DNA of 64,000 nt from Flectonema sp. DT1601 (lineage: Eukaryota > Euglenozoa > Diplonemea > Diplonemida > Diplonemidae). The notes under the pieces were generated by a model. The model ran no database searches. It worked only from the letters and a program-made list of their open reading frames with translations, and had not been told where the DNA came from. Positions 1 through 9,908 of this stretch are shown one piece after another. Both the position numbers and the translations under genes were made by a program. Location of the stretch: assembly GCA_964019425.1 (NCBI GenBank), contig OZ025804.1, positions 620,001 through 684,000 of the forward strand. Direction: 5' to 3'. Position 1 is the first letter of the stretch. Every line of letters begins with the position of its first letter.

Positions 1-60
1 TTCGACTTTGTCGACTAATTTCTATTTTCCGTTTTTTTTTTTCTTTAAAAAATAAATAAA

Positions 61-195
61 AAGAATTTAAAAAAAAATATAAAAGAATAAACAATGTTAT
101 CATTGTTTTTTTATCGATCGACTATGTCGATCACTTTCTATTTTCCGTCCTGATCGAGACGCTAAACTGATTGTTTCCTTTTTTTTAAATAATAA

Positions 196-230
<35 letters not shown>

Positions 231-867
231 ATTTCCCTGTTATCCTCATATCCCCACAATAATATTATACCTTTTCATTTTCTCTTTCCTTTTCTGGTCT
301 TTTTTTCTTTTTTTTCTTTTTTTTCCTTTTTCATACAAGGTTTTTTATTTATATTTTATTTTTTTTTTTTTTTATTTTTTCATGTTTGATTATTTCCTCT
401 TCAAATTTTTTTTTCTTTTCTTTCTTTTTTTTTTTTTCTCTGCCTCTCTCTTAATTCTGTTCGTTTCTTTGAAACGAAAATTCATTTGAATATTATTCCT
501 TGGTCAGCAACCATCATTGTCGCCCTTTGGGCCTGTTAAAAAAAAATAAAAATAAAAAGAAAGTTTACATCGGGAATAGGGCAGGAGCCAAAAGCTCCCA
601 GTCCGTTACTTCCCACTTTATCGAAATTCACCGCACTAATATTTCTGCTCAGAATCGATTTTTTTCCAGCTGCATTTTTTTGCTGGTGCCTTACACAGCA
701 AAAAAGCAACCAAATTTTTTTCTACCACCAACCGGAAAAAACCGCACTAATCTTTTCTCAAAAAAAGCGCACTAATTTTTCCGCGCAGTAATATTTCCCC
801 GCAGTAATTATTCAGCGCAGTAATATTTCCAGTTGCAGTATTTTTATTTTTTTTTTTTATATTCTTT

Positions 868-899
<32 letters not shown>

Positions 900-1040
900 A
901 ATCCTTTTTATTATTTCAAAGAAAAAACAATCAGTTTAGCGTCTTCTACCAGGACGGAAAATAGAAAGTGATCGACATAGTCGATCGATAAAAAAACAAT
1001 GATAACATTGTTTACTCTTTTATATTTTTTTTTATTTTTT
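61..1040. mobile_element. Noncoding foldback element with long inverted ends
   Basis: The left arm (about 61-180) and right arm (about 924-1040) are inverted copies of each other. Both carry an AAACAATG/CATTGTTT palindrome, a CGATCGAC tract, a TTTCTATTTTCCG segment and a GCTAAACTGATTG segment. The interior is T-rich low-complexity DNA plus a 170-bp repeat at 461-631, and has no credible gene. Bases 1-32 repeat part of the left arm (GTCGACTAATTTCTATTTTC-like), so the element may continue or be duplicated off the left edge. It looks like a nonautonomous DNA transposon of the foldback type. No target duplication could be identified, and the parent family is unknown. Confidence 0.6.
461..631 (+). 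repeat. Interspersed ~170-bp repeat, copy 1
   Basis: Nearly identical to 9072-9239. It begins with a small hairpin, CGTTTC-TTT-GAAACG, and contains the segments GTCGCCCTTTGGGCC and GGGCAGGAGCCAAAAGCTCC, the latter weakly palindromic. In this copy it sits inside the foldback element. Short, noncoding and structured, it may be a SINE or MITE, but no pol III A/B box pair and no clear target duplication are visible. Confidence 0.6.
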
Positions 1041-1266
1041 TATTTGTTTTTAAAAAAGAAAAAGAAAACAAGCGGAATTGATCATAATGGGTGGTAGGGG
1101 TTGTTATAACTTCGTTTGAAAATTCTTCTTTTTTGATTTCTTTTTTTTTTTTTTTTCTTTTTATAGGAGTTAAGATCACTTCAGGAGACAACACATAAAC
1201 GAGAGCAGCAAGCAGAGTTGACACTATCAATTCAAATTTGAAATACCGGGAATTTATTTACAAGGA

Positions 1267-1361
1267 GGTATCTCAAGTGACTTGGTATCTCTAGCGTGTC
1301 GGTATCTCTGGAGTGCTGGTATCTCGTATGTGCGTTGGTATCTCATGAGTGATGGTATCTC
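1267..1361 (+). repeat. Six-unit array of GGTATCTC with 17-bp period
   Basis: GGTATCTC begins at 1267, 1284, 1301, 1318, 1337 and 1354, giving spacings of 17, 17, 17, 19 and 17 bases. The octamer is invariant while the 9-11 bases between copies differ strongly from unit to unit. A normal minisatellite would show similar drift across the whole unit, so the pattern looks like a set of binding sites. It lies in gene-free DNA of the element island. Confidence 0.75.
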
Positions 1362-1479
1362 TTGTGCATTAAAGAAACGAAAAAAAATGTCATGACCATG
1401 ACGGAAGAATTGAGGAATTGAGTTAACATGTTCAATTTAACTTATTTAAACTTTTTTTTTTTTTTTAACAGACCGTAAC

Positions 1480-1600
1480 TATTTGAAAATAAAATGTAGA
1501 TGGGAAACAGTGAAAAGTAAAATGGATGATAAAATTAAATGAGAAATATGACATAACAGACCAGATAGAGAGTATTAAAAGGTTAGTTAAAATTAAGACC
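1480..1600 (+). repeat. Diverged copy of a repeat found in the large inverted repeat
   Basis: The segments GTAGATGGGAAA, AAAAGTAAAATGGAT and AACAGACCAGA..AGAGA occur in the same order as at about 11520-11610 in the right arm of the 4.7-kb inverted repeat, and inverted at about 10805-10900. This is an older, truncated relative. There is no coding potential. Confidence 0.5.
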
Positions 1601-1675
1601 GATTAGTCAGTTTAAGGTCTTGACTAGGACCAACAAAAAAAAAAAAAAAATAAATAAATAAATAGATAAATAAAT

Positions 1676-2094
1676 AACGATCAAGCTGAGCTGATCTTGT
1701 TTTTATTAAAATAAGGGGAGCAGGAGGGATGGAAGGATTAAAGGAAAAAAAAAAAGAAAAGGTCGATCAATTGGATCTGAACGTCGAGAAGAAGAAGACA
1801 ATCATTTTAAAGGTCGATCGGCATAGCCGATCGTTGAGAAAAATAAACAGATATAAATACAATCAGTTTAAATTTAAAAAAAAAAAAAAAAAAAGATTAA
1901 CGATCAAGCTGAGCTGATCTTGTTTTTATTAAAATAAGGGGAGCGGGAGGGATGGAAAGAATAAAGGAAAAAAAAAAAAAAAAAAAGTCGATCAATTAGA
2001 TCTGATCGTCGAGAAGAAGAAAACAATTATTTAAAAAAAATGATCGGTATAGCCGATCGTTGAGAAAAGAACAGATATAAATACAATCGGTTTT
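1676..2094 (+). repeat. Tandem duplication, two units of ~223 and ~196 bp, rich in GATCG palindromes
   Basis: Unit 1 (1676-1898) and unit 2 (1899-2094) share AACGATCAAGCTGAGCTGAT, a GGGGAGC(A/G)GGAGGGATGGA tract, GTCGATCAATT, a CGATCGGCATAGCCGATCG-type palindrome and an ACAGATATAAATACAATC end. Length differences lie mainly in the A runs. Downstream, 2096-2122 carries another GTGATCG...CGATCAC palindrome. The short open frame across unit 1 is lysine-rich and not credible as a gene. Confidence 0.7.
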
Positions 2095-2579
2095 GGTGAT
2101 CGACGAGTGGAGCGATCACTTGACAAGAAGGAAAAAAAAAAGGACCGATTAATTGGGGCTTTGGTTGTATTCCCAAGGCATGTTTTTTTTTTTTTTTTTT
2201 TTATTATTCATTTACATTATTTTTATTTTTTTTAAATTAATAATCACATTTTGTTCAAAAATATTTCATATTAGAGTAAAAGAAAAAGAAAAAAAGAAAT
2301 AAGAGAAAAAAAAAAAAAAAAAAAAACCATTGCTGGCCCCCTCACCACTCATAGAGGATGAGGAGGCCAGTAAGGCGTCACTCAAATCTATGCCAAGCCT
2401 TGGGAACTTGGATTGGGGTTTAGACCATTTACAATTAACAATTAACAATTAATCTGATTAACGTTATGATCTGACGGACATAAACATATCGACAAAATAT
2501 TACAAACAAAACGAACAATAAATAATAAATAAGCTATTAAACTAAATAAACAAAGTGATGTGAAAGTAAGGAAAAAGAA
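2095..2579. other. Gene-free A/T-rich stretch, possible 3' flank of the minus-strand LINE
   Basis: It contains long T and A runs (T run near 2183, A run near 2313), no credible frame and no recognised RNA. Because the minus-strand LINE reads leftward into 2580, its 3' untranslated end probably lies here. The T run near 2183 would be a poly(A) tail on the minus strand, but I cannot fix the boundary. Confidence 0.35.
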
Positions 2580-2632
2580 TTACAAGGGGGTGGAGTCACC
2601 GTGAACGTCATCAGCAGAACATCTCCTTCGAT
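2580..2632 (-). pseudogene. Last 17-18 codons of the LINE reading frame, cut off by a transposon
   Basis: On the minus strand this segment reads NRRRCSADDVHGDSTPL followed by TAA at 2582-2580. It lines up in frame with the LINE frame that is interrupted at 5042: on either side of the pogo-like transposon, with one TA removed, the frame continues as ...PPSRYNRRRCS... to the stop. It therefore looks like the true C-terminus of the LINE protein, displaced by the 2.4-kb insertion. Confidence 0.6.
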
Positions 2633-2634
2633 TA

Positions 2635-2800
2635 CTGTAAAGGGAAATATTCTCGCGGGGAAATATTCTTGCGGGGAAATATTCTCGCGGGGAAATATTC
2701 TCGCGGATTTGGGGATTTTTTTTCAAACTCGCGGGTTTTTCCCCACAAGAATATTTCCCTGCCACAGAGGATTTCTGCTGTAAGAAATATTTCCCTGCAA
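2635..2800 (+). repeat. Left terminal inverted repeat of the pogo-like element, with internal modules
   Basis: Four direct modules of GGGAAATATTCTCGCGG or a one-base variant lie in a row, followed by a spacer and inverted modules ending in ATTTCCCTG. The result can fold on itself. Repeated subterminal modules often serve as transposase binding sites in this superfamily; that role is inferred here. Confidence 0.7.
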
Positions 2801-3038
2801 CAAAAAAAATTTATTGCAGAGTTTATGTAAGGATTATTATTTTTATGTCCTGCATCAAGTGCAATCATGGTTGGAACCAAAAGTTAAAGGAATTTATTTG
2901 AACTTAGCAAACAAAAACAAACATACCAAGGGAACAACTAGTAATAATTGCTAAAGAATTTTACTGCAATGATTTAGATTTCTGTGTGTGTACATCATCA
3001 AGTTAAAAAAGTTATTTAAACCAGCAAACAAAACAACA

Positions 3039-4671
3039 ATGCCAAAGGAACAGCCACTTATTACTTCCTTCCTAAAGAAGGATGGAAATACACCACCACC
3101 AAGATTCAACCTACCTGGACCAATAGTAAGAAGCATTGCTAGGCAAGTAAGAGAGGAAAAGGGAAAGAGAAATCAGGTGAAGTGGGAAAAAGAAGAACTG
3201 ATAGAGATAGGTAGGAGGATGTCAGTGGCCACCAACTTAGCAGCAGGGATCAGGGTGTGGAACCAAGGTGAAGGGAACAAGAGACTTGCAGAGACAACTG
3301 CAAGACATGCAGTTAAGCTTTATAGAGAAAGGAACAGTATGCAGGCAGTCAAGCGAAAAGCTGGAAGACCTTCCCACCTTTCAGAAACAAATGAAGAAGA
3401 GGTCTTAGCACACCTAAGGAACTTAAGAAGGTTTGGTGCTTCAATCAACAGTCTGGTAGTTAAGGCCACAGCCAAGGCCATATACTACAGAAATGACCCA
3501 CAAAGGGAAATTACATTCACAACTGAATGGGCAAAGAAGTTTATGGGTGCAAGAGGATTTGTTTGGCGCTCAGCAACTGCAAGTAAACCCCTTCAAGAGA
3601 AGAATCTCCTTGAAGCACAAAGGGAGTTTACAATGGAACTAAAACAGGCAATACATGACTGTGAAGTTCCACCCTGCTGTGTATTAAATATTGATCACAC
3701 AGGGCTACAGTTAACACCAGCACCAAAGAAGACCTTGGAACAAAGGGGCCACTCAAGTCCCAATTACTTGTGCCAATGATAAAAGGCAGATCACAGGTAT
3801 TGCTTGTGTTTCACAGGCAGGTGATATCCACCCCTTCTGTTTGATTGTACCTGGCAAAACTACTCGCAGTCAACCAAAGCTATCTCCTAATCTTCAGGGC
3901 AAATGTTTTATATTATCCTCTGGTTCAACAAACCATTTTGCCAATAAACAACTAACCAGGCAGTACATTGAATTTCACCTTCACCCAATCAGACTTAAGA
4001 TTGTTGAGAGTAACAATCTTGATGAAAACCAAATATTTATTATCCTTCTTGATCATTTTAGTGGCCAGGATGATTGTACCATGTTTGATTTCTTTTTATC
4101 CTTTGGCTACCTGCCAATATTTATACCAGCTGGTTGGACAGGTAAGCTACAACCACTGGACATTTCAGTTTTTGCTGGTTTGAAGCAAAGATTTAGAAAC
4201 AAGTTTTGTAATTGGTATTCTGAAGAGATAAATTCTATTTTAACAAAACAAAAAAAAAGGCAAAAGGAGATTGAGGAACTTCAAAGGGCTGCACAGGAAA
4301 CTGGACAGAACTTTGATGATTCTCAAATCCCTAAAATCCCAGTTTTACCTGATTTGCGAACATCTTCCCTAAGAGACAGGCAAGCAAGATGGGTTATTGA
4401 GTCTTACTATGAAACACCAAAGGAGACTATTATTGCTGGCTTTAACAGGGCACTTACCCCTTATCATCTAGGTGAATCCCAGTCAATTTCAGACACAACT
4501 AGCTTTTATGCAGTTGATGGCTCCCAAACCACTATTGATGTTGATGATCTTTCAGGCTACTATTCTGACCCAGATTCTTCAATTTCTTCAGTTCCTAATC
4601 CTAACAGTGTTCAGGATTTTGAAGAAGTACCTGAAATTGAAGTAGGACCTGAAGTTATCAACATTGATTAA
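3039..4671 (+). pseudogene. pogo/CENP-B-like DDE transposase with one frameshift
   Basis: The first frame (3039-3779) starts MPKEQPLITSFL and includes a GRPSHLSE linker followed by a CENPB-type helix-turn-helix region (TTEWAKKFMGARGF) and the first catalytic aspartate in NIDHTGLQ. The second frame, open through 3841 to the TAA at 4669, carries LLDHFSGQ and IPAGWTGKLQPLDISVFAGLKQ, the second and third catalytic-block motifs of DDE_1 transposases. Between them the frame shifts by one base near 3750; past that point the other frame reads VPITCANDKRQITG, the conserved bridge of this family. That is the only break I see, so the copy is recent. It catalyses cut-and-paste transposition in the nucleus when intact. 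The first in-frame ATG of the family-like N-terminus is at 3039. Confidence 0.8.
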
Positions 4672-4947
4672 ATCTATGTTTTCCCCTATATTTTTCTCCC
4701 TATTTTATAAATTCCCTTAGCTTGTTTCTATTTACTTTTAATTTTGTTTTCTTCTCTCTTTTGTATAAGTTCCCTCACAGCAATTTGAATGATTCAATTT
4801 ATATGTTCACTTCTAATTATATTTTTCTACTTACAGCACACCAATAAAATATAACTGCACTAAATAAATTTTCCTAGTTTATTGTATTTTCACACCTTTT
4901 CTTTCACAAGGGGAAAAAAAAAATGGCTGGGCAAAATGTTTGTTAGC

Positions 4948-5041
4948 AGGGAAATATTCTCGCGGGGAAATATTCTCGCGGATTTAGGAAAAATGAGAAA
5001 AACTCGCGGGTTTTTCCCCACAAGAATATTTCCCTTTACAG
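4948..5041 (-). repeat. Right terminal inverted repeat of the pogo-like element
   Basis: Reading the minus strand from 5041, CTGTAAAGGGAAATATTC is followed by TTGTGGGGAAAAACCCGCG and two CGCGAGAATATTTCCC modules. The module number differs from the left end, so the terminal arrays expand or contract between copies. Confidence 0.7.
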
Positions 5042-8000
5042 TATAACGATATCTTGATGGAGGGGTCCGTTTTTTCAGAGTTGAACGCTCAGACTTTCTC
5101 GGCGGAGTTTCAATTTCCTCATGTTCTTCTGTGTCTGGCGGACTCAAACCTTCTGCCCATGAAGCTAATTGGAACTTCAGGGCCGCAATTTGAGACCGTG
5201 CCAAGGCGAGTTGAACATTTAAATCGCTCGCCAGTCCCGTTAACATCATGGATTGCTCAAGCTGCTCTGCGTGAGTTGTACACCGTTGGTGATTCAGCTC
5301 CGAGAGGCGAAGTTGGGCATCCAAAAGTTGTTCTGAGAGCTCTGCCGCTTTCTCGTTTGTTTCGAGAGAGTCATCTACTGCTCGACAGTAGTTCTCGAGT
5401 AAGTCAATCCTACCCTCGGACCATTGTCTCGCAATAGGTGTATTCTCTTTAACGGAGATAACGTGACTCTCTTGTCGTAAAATCTTGGTCAGCGTGCGGT
5501 CGAGAGCTTCACTCTGCGGCATTGTCGGAGGAATTGAGGCTAGAGGACAAAGAGGGGTGATATAATTAAGGGTAGGGATAAGGGGTTTAATAAGAGGAGT
5601 AAAAAGACTACTCGTAGTTATAAAGAGCGAGAGGTAGTTCTTTGCTATCTTCATCATAGCAACAGATTCATACAAAATAGGGGATCGGGGGGAAACTTGT
5701 TGACTAAAGTGGGTCATGTGGGGACGTGCGGCACGCAAACTCTCGACCTCCTGTTGAGTATAGAAAAGTCTTATTTTACTTTCTCTTTCCTCATTACATT
5801 TGGTCTCCAATTCGTTCGACAGAAGAACAAACCTTTGATGGTAATTGAAAAGCGCCATTTCCGATAGGTCTGCTTTCTGAGTCAGATTTGCGAGCTCACG
5901 TTTCCTGTAATCTTCCACTAAGTCATATTGACGAACTAGTGCAGAAAGAGAAGTCTTCGATTCATCGCGTTCTACTGTTAACCGTTGAATTACTCCTTCC
6001 AGAAGTTCATATTCTTTTCTATCTTTTTCAATAATTAAAACAGGGGGCGCAGGAGGAAGTGAGGATGGATCCTGGTTGGTAGCTTTGATCTCAACAGGTA
6101 ATCCATTTAGTAACTGCTTGTCTTTCTCGAGGGAGGCTGACATCGCATTAAAGTAAAATAAAAATAGAACATAAAAAAATCGTTCTTTCATTTGTTCTAA
6201 TTCGTTTTCTAAAATCTGGCATTTCAAGGAAAGTTTCAGCCTTAATCTTCCTTTTTTTTCTTTGTACAAGGGGGTTTGAGAACCAATGTCAGATTGACAT
6301 CTTAACACCATAGCAAAATCAGTAGGGAGTGTTTGCGATCCCGTTGACGTGAGTTCAGGTGGGGGGATCTGGAAAGAGATGGAAGAAATAGAAGAGAATG
6401 ACAAGGAGAGTCCAGTGAGCTCATCCTCATCTAACAAAACAGAAGGGGCCGGGGAGGAAGAACCATTGGCAATAAGTAGAATAGAAAGAGCCGATGCGTA
6501 ACAAGTTTGCCAGATAAAACATTTCTCAAGCCACGATCTTTCAATGGTGAGCTTTTCGATCGTTTTCAGTTTTGTTACTTTGTGGATTTTGACTTCTTCT
6601 ACAGGGAAGATTTCTTTACCATCTTTTATAAAACTTGCAGTGGCAGGTTCTTCTTTAATGCTGCGCATTAGAGGTCTTGAATGCCATGTGGGGAGGTTCC
6701 TCGTCTGGAACAGAACATATGAGCACTGTCTGGCGATTCTGGTGCATTCACAAAATAAAGCTTTTGTTGGTGCTAAAGGTGAACCGATGTGACGTGTCCA
6801 GATGTTCAGCTGGTCCATGCAGATGTTTCCTCGTACGCCAACTTCAATAGTAAAAATGTTACAGTCGAAGCCATTAGCGATGATCGAGTCTCTTAGCTTT
6901 AGGTATTTCTTTTCCTTTAAGACATGAGAGGTTTCGAAACGATCTTCATTTGGACACGTCAGCTCCAGAATCAGTGCTCTTTTCGCAAAAAAAGAATAAA
7001 TAAAAATGTCTGGTCTTAGAGAGGACGAGACATGGCACACTTCAAGAGGAACAATTAGGCGGTTATCACCGACATCGTCGAGGATGACCCAATCATTCGC
7101 TAGTGAAAGTTCGCCTGTCTCTTTAGAAATTCTTTCTAGGGGTTTATTTTCCCCTGTTTTTAAAAAAGTTTGAGAGGGAGGCGGGAGGTTTTCTTTTCTT
7201 TTGTTGGCTTTTATTATCAACTCTTCCAAGAAGATAACAATGCGTTTTAGAACGCTGTCGTGACGCCACGTGAACCTCCCTTGTGTTAAAGAGACAGGAC
7301 AGCCTGTTAAGACATGCCTGAGGGTAGGATTCACTTTGCCACACAAGACACAATTTTGGTCCACATTGGTGATGTTCCACCTCTTTAAATTATCTTGTGA
7401 GGGGAGGGTGTTTGTAACCGCTTTCAGTTGAAATGAGATATAGGCAGGATTTCCCTCCCTAAGTACCTTATTCCAGGTGAAGTCGTTTATCATACATTTA
7501 GACCACTCCTTCCACTGACCTTGGACTTGTAATTTATTCAAAGAGTTCAGTAGTTCATCTGTGGCTTCCACTTCAAAACGCTTAAGGAGATCGGGGCGAG
7601 TAGTACGTAGATCGCGCAATCGGTGACCAAGACCAGCTGATTGCTTCGCAAGAGAACGGTAAGAAAAAAACTTAATAAGGCGCTCCCACTCAGCAGAAGC
7701 TGAAAATTTTTTCGACCAATTGGACGATTTCTCCATAATAACATTGTAGACACCGTGCATGTCAGAGTCCTGTGAGGATCTGAGGATGTCTAGTTTAATT
7801 GATTGCGCTTGTTTATATAGCGTCTCAACTCTTTTGTGTCTGAGACCAACAGTGTTCTTTGAACCGGTAAAAAGGATGACTGTGTTCGCAGAGCGGACAA
7901 ATCCCCACCATTTCTTCAAAAAAGGTTTAATAATTTTGTCCATTTTTTTGGCAAAAGGGAGAGATAAGTCATGGATCATTAAACTCCATGTTAACCTGGA

Positions 8001-8368
8001 CAATAACAAGTGTTGGACAGACCAAGCCTTCTGAGACCCATATAGTGGCATGGCGTCGACTTTTTTTAAAAAATTCCTGGTAAAAGTGGTCAGGCGCTCT
8101 CGCAATTTCTGTTCTTTGGCGTTCGGCTCAAACCAACGCCCGAGGTATTTGAACTCTCCAGCTTCCTGGAGATTCGTAATCGGAACATTGTTAATCTTCA
8201 GGTCCGGGTTAGCTGGTTTCCCTTGTACAAAGCTGTGGGCAATGCATTTCTGGGGTTTCGCTTTCATACCACGAGACCAGGAAAGAAACTGTTCGAGCGA
8301 CTTGATTAGCAATTTTGCCCCCGCCTTTGATGACGTGGTAAGTTGTAAATCATCAGCAAAAGCTGCAA
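5042..8368 (-). CDS. 5'-truncated non-LTR retrotransposon (RLE-type LINE): RT C-terminus, zinc knuckle, endonuclease, long coiled-coil tail
   Basis: The frame starts at the truncation point with AFADDLQLT, the reverse-transcriptase catalytic block. Numbering from 8312, a CX2CX8HX4C knuckle lies at residues 321-338 (CVLCG...H...C). It is followed by a restriction-like endonuclease: RPD at 433-435, LELTCPNED at 449-457, then spaced lysines and KYLKL, and IEVGVRGN. This order is that of R2/NeSL-type LINEs, which nick DNA and prime reverse transcription at the cut. Unusually, the frame stays open for roughly 560 more residues after the endonuclease, with Pro/Ser-rich stretches and two predicted coiled-coil segments (about 765-850 and 960-1055). 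The protein is cut at residue 1090 by the pogo-like element. The 5' end abuts another repeat at 8369, typical of LINE 5' truncation. Confidence 0.75.
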
Positions 8369-8573
8369 CAGACCAGAACAGAAAGAGAATTGTAATAGAA
8401 GATTACAAATAAAAAAATGCAAGTATCAACACATGATCAGGATACACCAGCAGCTAACAAACAACATAAAATTGAAGATCAGTTGCCAGAGTATTTCAAC
8501 CATGGTAGAATACTCGCCCCTCTGGCAGGGATTATCCCAGACTTGTCCTTTAATTTAGTTGGACACCATGGCA
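8369..8573 (+). repeat. Copy of a ~200-bp segment of the large inverted repeat
   Basis: It matches 11592-11822 (same orientation) and the complement of 10612-10820, including AGCAGCTAACAAACAACATA and the segment around CTCGCCCCTCTGGCAGGGAT, with a few small differences. It ends at the CCATGGC shared with those copies, where a loose pogo end begins. It joins the truncated LINE at its left side. Confidence 0.7.
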
Positions 8574-8674
8574 TTCTTGTGGGGAAAAACCCGCAAGTTT
8601 GAAAAAAAATCTCCAAATCCGCGAGAATATTTCCCCGTGGGAATATTTCCCCGCGAGAATATTTCCCTTTACAG
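8574..8674 (-). mobile_element. Partial pogo-family end, inverted orientation
   Basis: The minus strand reads CTGTAAAGGGAAATATTC then module repeats, preceded by TA at 8675-8676. It matches the first ~100 bases of the 2635-5041 element but has no transposase, and its inner side is truncated at 8573. Confidence 0.7.
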
Positions 8675-8721
8675 TAAATAAAAAAGGATATATAAAAAAA
8701 AAATAAAAAAGAAAAAAAAAT

Positions 8722-8758
8722 AAACAATGTTATCATTGTTCTTTTTATCGATCGACTA
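8722..8758 (+). repeat. Fragment of the foldback element terminus
   Basis: Carries the AAACAATG-type palindrome and ATCGATCGACTA of the left arm at 89-123. It stops exactly at TA, where a pogo-family end begins. That suggests a pogo element inserted into a copy of the foldback end. Confidence 0.6.
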
Positions 8759-8870
8759 CTGTAAAGGGAAATATTCTCGCGGGGAAATATTCTTGCGGGG
8801 AAATATTCTCGCGGATTTGGAGATTTTTTTTCAAACTTGCGGGTTTTTCCCCACAAGAATATTTCCCTGC
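8759..8870 (+). mobile_element. Partial pogo-family end, forward orientation
   Basis: It begins CTGTAAAGGGAAATATTC immediately after TA (8757-8758) and runs through three modules and the inverted CCCCACAAGAATATTTCCC block to CTGCCACAGAGGATTT, matching 2635-2780. It has no internal gene. Together with 8574-8674 it forms two ends facing away from each other. Confidence 0.7.
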
Positions 8871-9071
8871 CACAGAGGATTTTTGTGAAAGCCAGCCAGT
8901 TGATCAAGTATCTAAGAAATCTTTGTGCTTCCATCAAGTGTCAGGTAGAACTGAGGCGATCGGCAGGGTGGAGGTGTTCATGATTTTTCACTTTGCTACA
9001 CGAAAATTCACGATTTTTCACGATTTTTCACTTAATTTTTTGCTGCTTTTTGGTAGTGAAATCCTGTGAAA

Positions 9072-9239
9072 ACGTTTCTTTGAAACGAAAATTCATTTGA
9101 ATATTATTCCTTGGTCAGCAACCATCATTGTCGCCCTTTGGGCCTGTTAAAAAAAATAAAAAATAAAAAGAAAGTTTACATCGGGAATAGGGCAGGAGCC
9201 AAAAGCTCCCAGTCCGTTACTTCCCACTTTATCGAAATT
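9072..9239 (+). repeat. Interspersed ~170-bp repeat, copy 2
   Basis: Near-identical to 461-631. The opposite arm of the large inverted repeat lacks it at the equivalent place (near 13555), so this is an insertion after the arms formed. The empty site gives the boundaries to within a few bases. No convincing target duplication is seen. Confidence 0.7.
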
Positions 9240-9689
9240 CGTGTGAAAATGTGTGAATTCTAGTGAAAAAAGTGAGTGATATCCAGATGGTACCGTTGGT
9301 GCTGGTGTGCTGTGCGATGTCAAACCTGTTCAGTTTGCCATACGTCATGTCACTTTGACAACTAAATGGGCATCGCTTGTGCCCAGTGACCCATCACCCT
9401 TCCTGACCATCGCTTGTGGTGAGGTTCCGGACTTTGGACCGGCGCATCGCGTGTGCGGTGGGTTTAATCACTGGGGCTCATTCTCGTTCAGACTGTTCTG
9501 TTCTGTGGTGTCTTTCCATTACTCCTCCCATCTCTGCCAGGAGACAGCCTGACAACCCATATTGATATTGCTTGAGAGACAATGAGAGGTAATTCATTGG
9601 GGTAGAAACAAGTGAGTGTAATCATTGGGTTCCAAGCTGATGATAATTTTCTTGGTTAAATAAATAAAAAATCCAAAGAGCAACTGTTG

Positions 9690-9896
9690 TCATTGCTCAA
9701 CCTTGGGATTCTTGCGTGCCGGTTCTGCAGCCTTCTTTTTCTTCGCCTCTGCAGCCTTCTTCCTGGCTGCATCCCTTGCTTCCTCCTTCGCCTTCTTGGC
9801 AGCCGCCTTCTCCTTTCGTGCCTCCTCTTTTCGCTGAGCAGTTTTTTCTTGTGCAACTTTCCTGGCAGCAGCATTTTCTGCTGCTTTCCCTGCTTG
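9690..9896 (-). pseudogene. Remnant of the Ala/Lys-rich C-terminus, left-arm copy
   Basis: The minus strand encodes the same Ala/Lys/Glu-rich helix (ending KNPKVEQ, stop) as the right-arm frame ending at 13123. Only the last ~65 codons are present; beyond 9896 the sequence switches to an unrelated short repeat. It is an arm-derived fragment, not a separate gene. Confidence 0.55.
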
Positions 9897-9908
9897 CGTT
9901 GATAGGCA

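Larger units (their letters stand above)
2635..5041 (+). mobile_element. pogo/Tc1-mariner-type DNA transposon, full length
   Basis: Both ends read CTGTAAAGGGAAATATTC in inverted orientation (2635 onward; complement ending at 5041) and each is flanked by TA (2633-2634, 5042-5043), the target duplication of the Tc1/mariner/pogo superfamily. Subterminal DNA has repeated GGGAAATATTCTCGCGG modules, four at the left and two at the right, then inverted partners around CCCCACAAGAATATTTCCC. It encodes a DDE transposase (3039-4671) on the + strand. The element sits inside the 3' part of a minus-strand LINE, so it is the younger of the two. Partial ends of the same family occur at 8574-8870. Confidence 0.85.

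Noticed and set aside
2635-2800. CRISPR array
   Set aside because: The repeated GGGAAATATTCTCGCGG modules have no unique spacers and sit at transposon ends flanked by TA. The host is a eukaryote.
2601-2880. Short frames in both strands across the pogo termini
   Set aside because: They translate the repeated terminal modules (GKYSCGE or REYFPARIFP types) and have no independent coding signal.
5054-8412. Plus-strand frames of 78-127 residues across the LINE
   Set aside because: Complementary shadows of the long minus-strand LINE frame; the minus strand carries the recognised RT, zinc-knuckle and endonuclease motifs.
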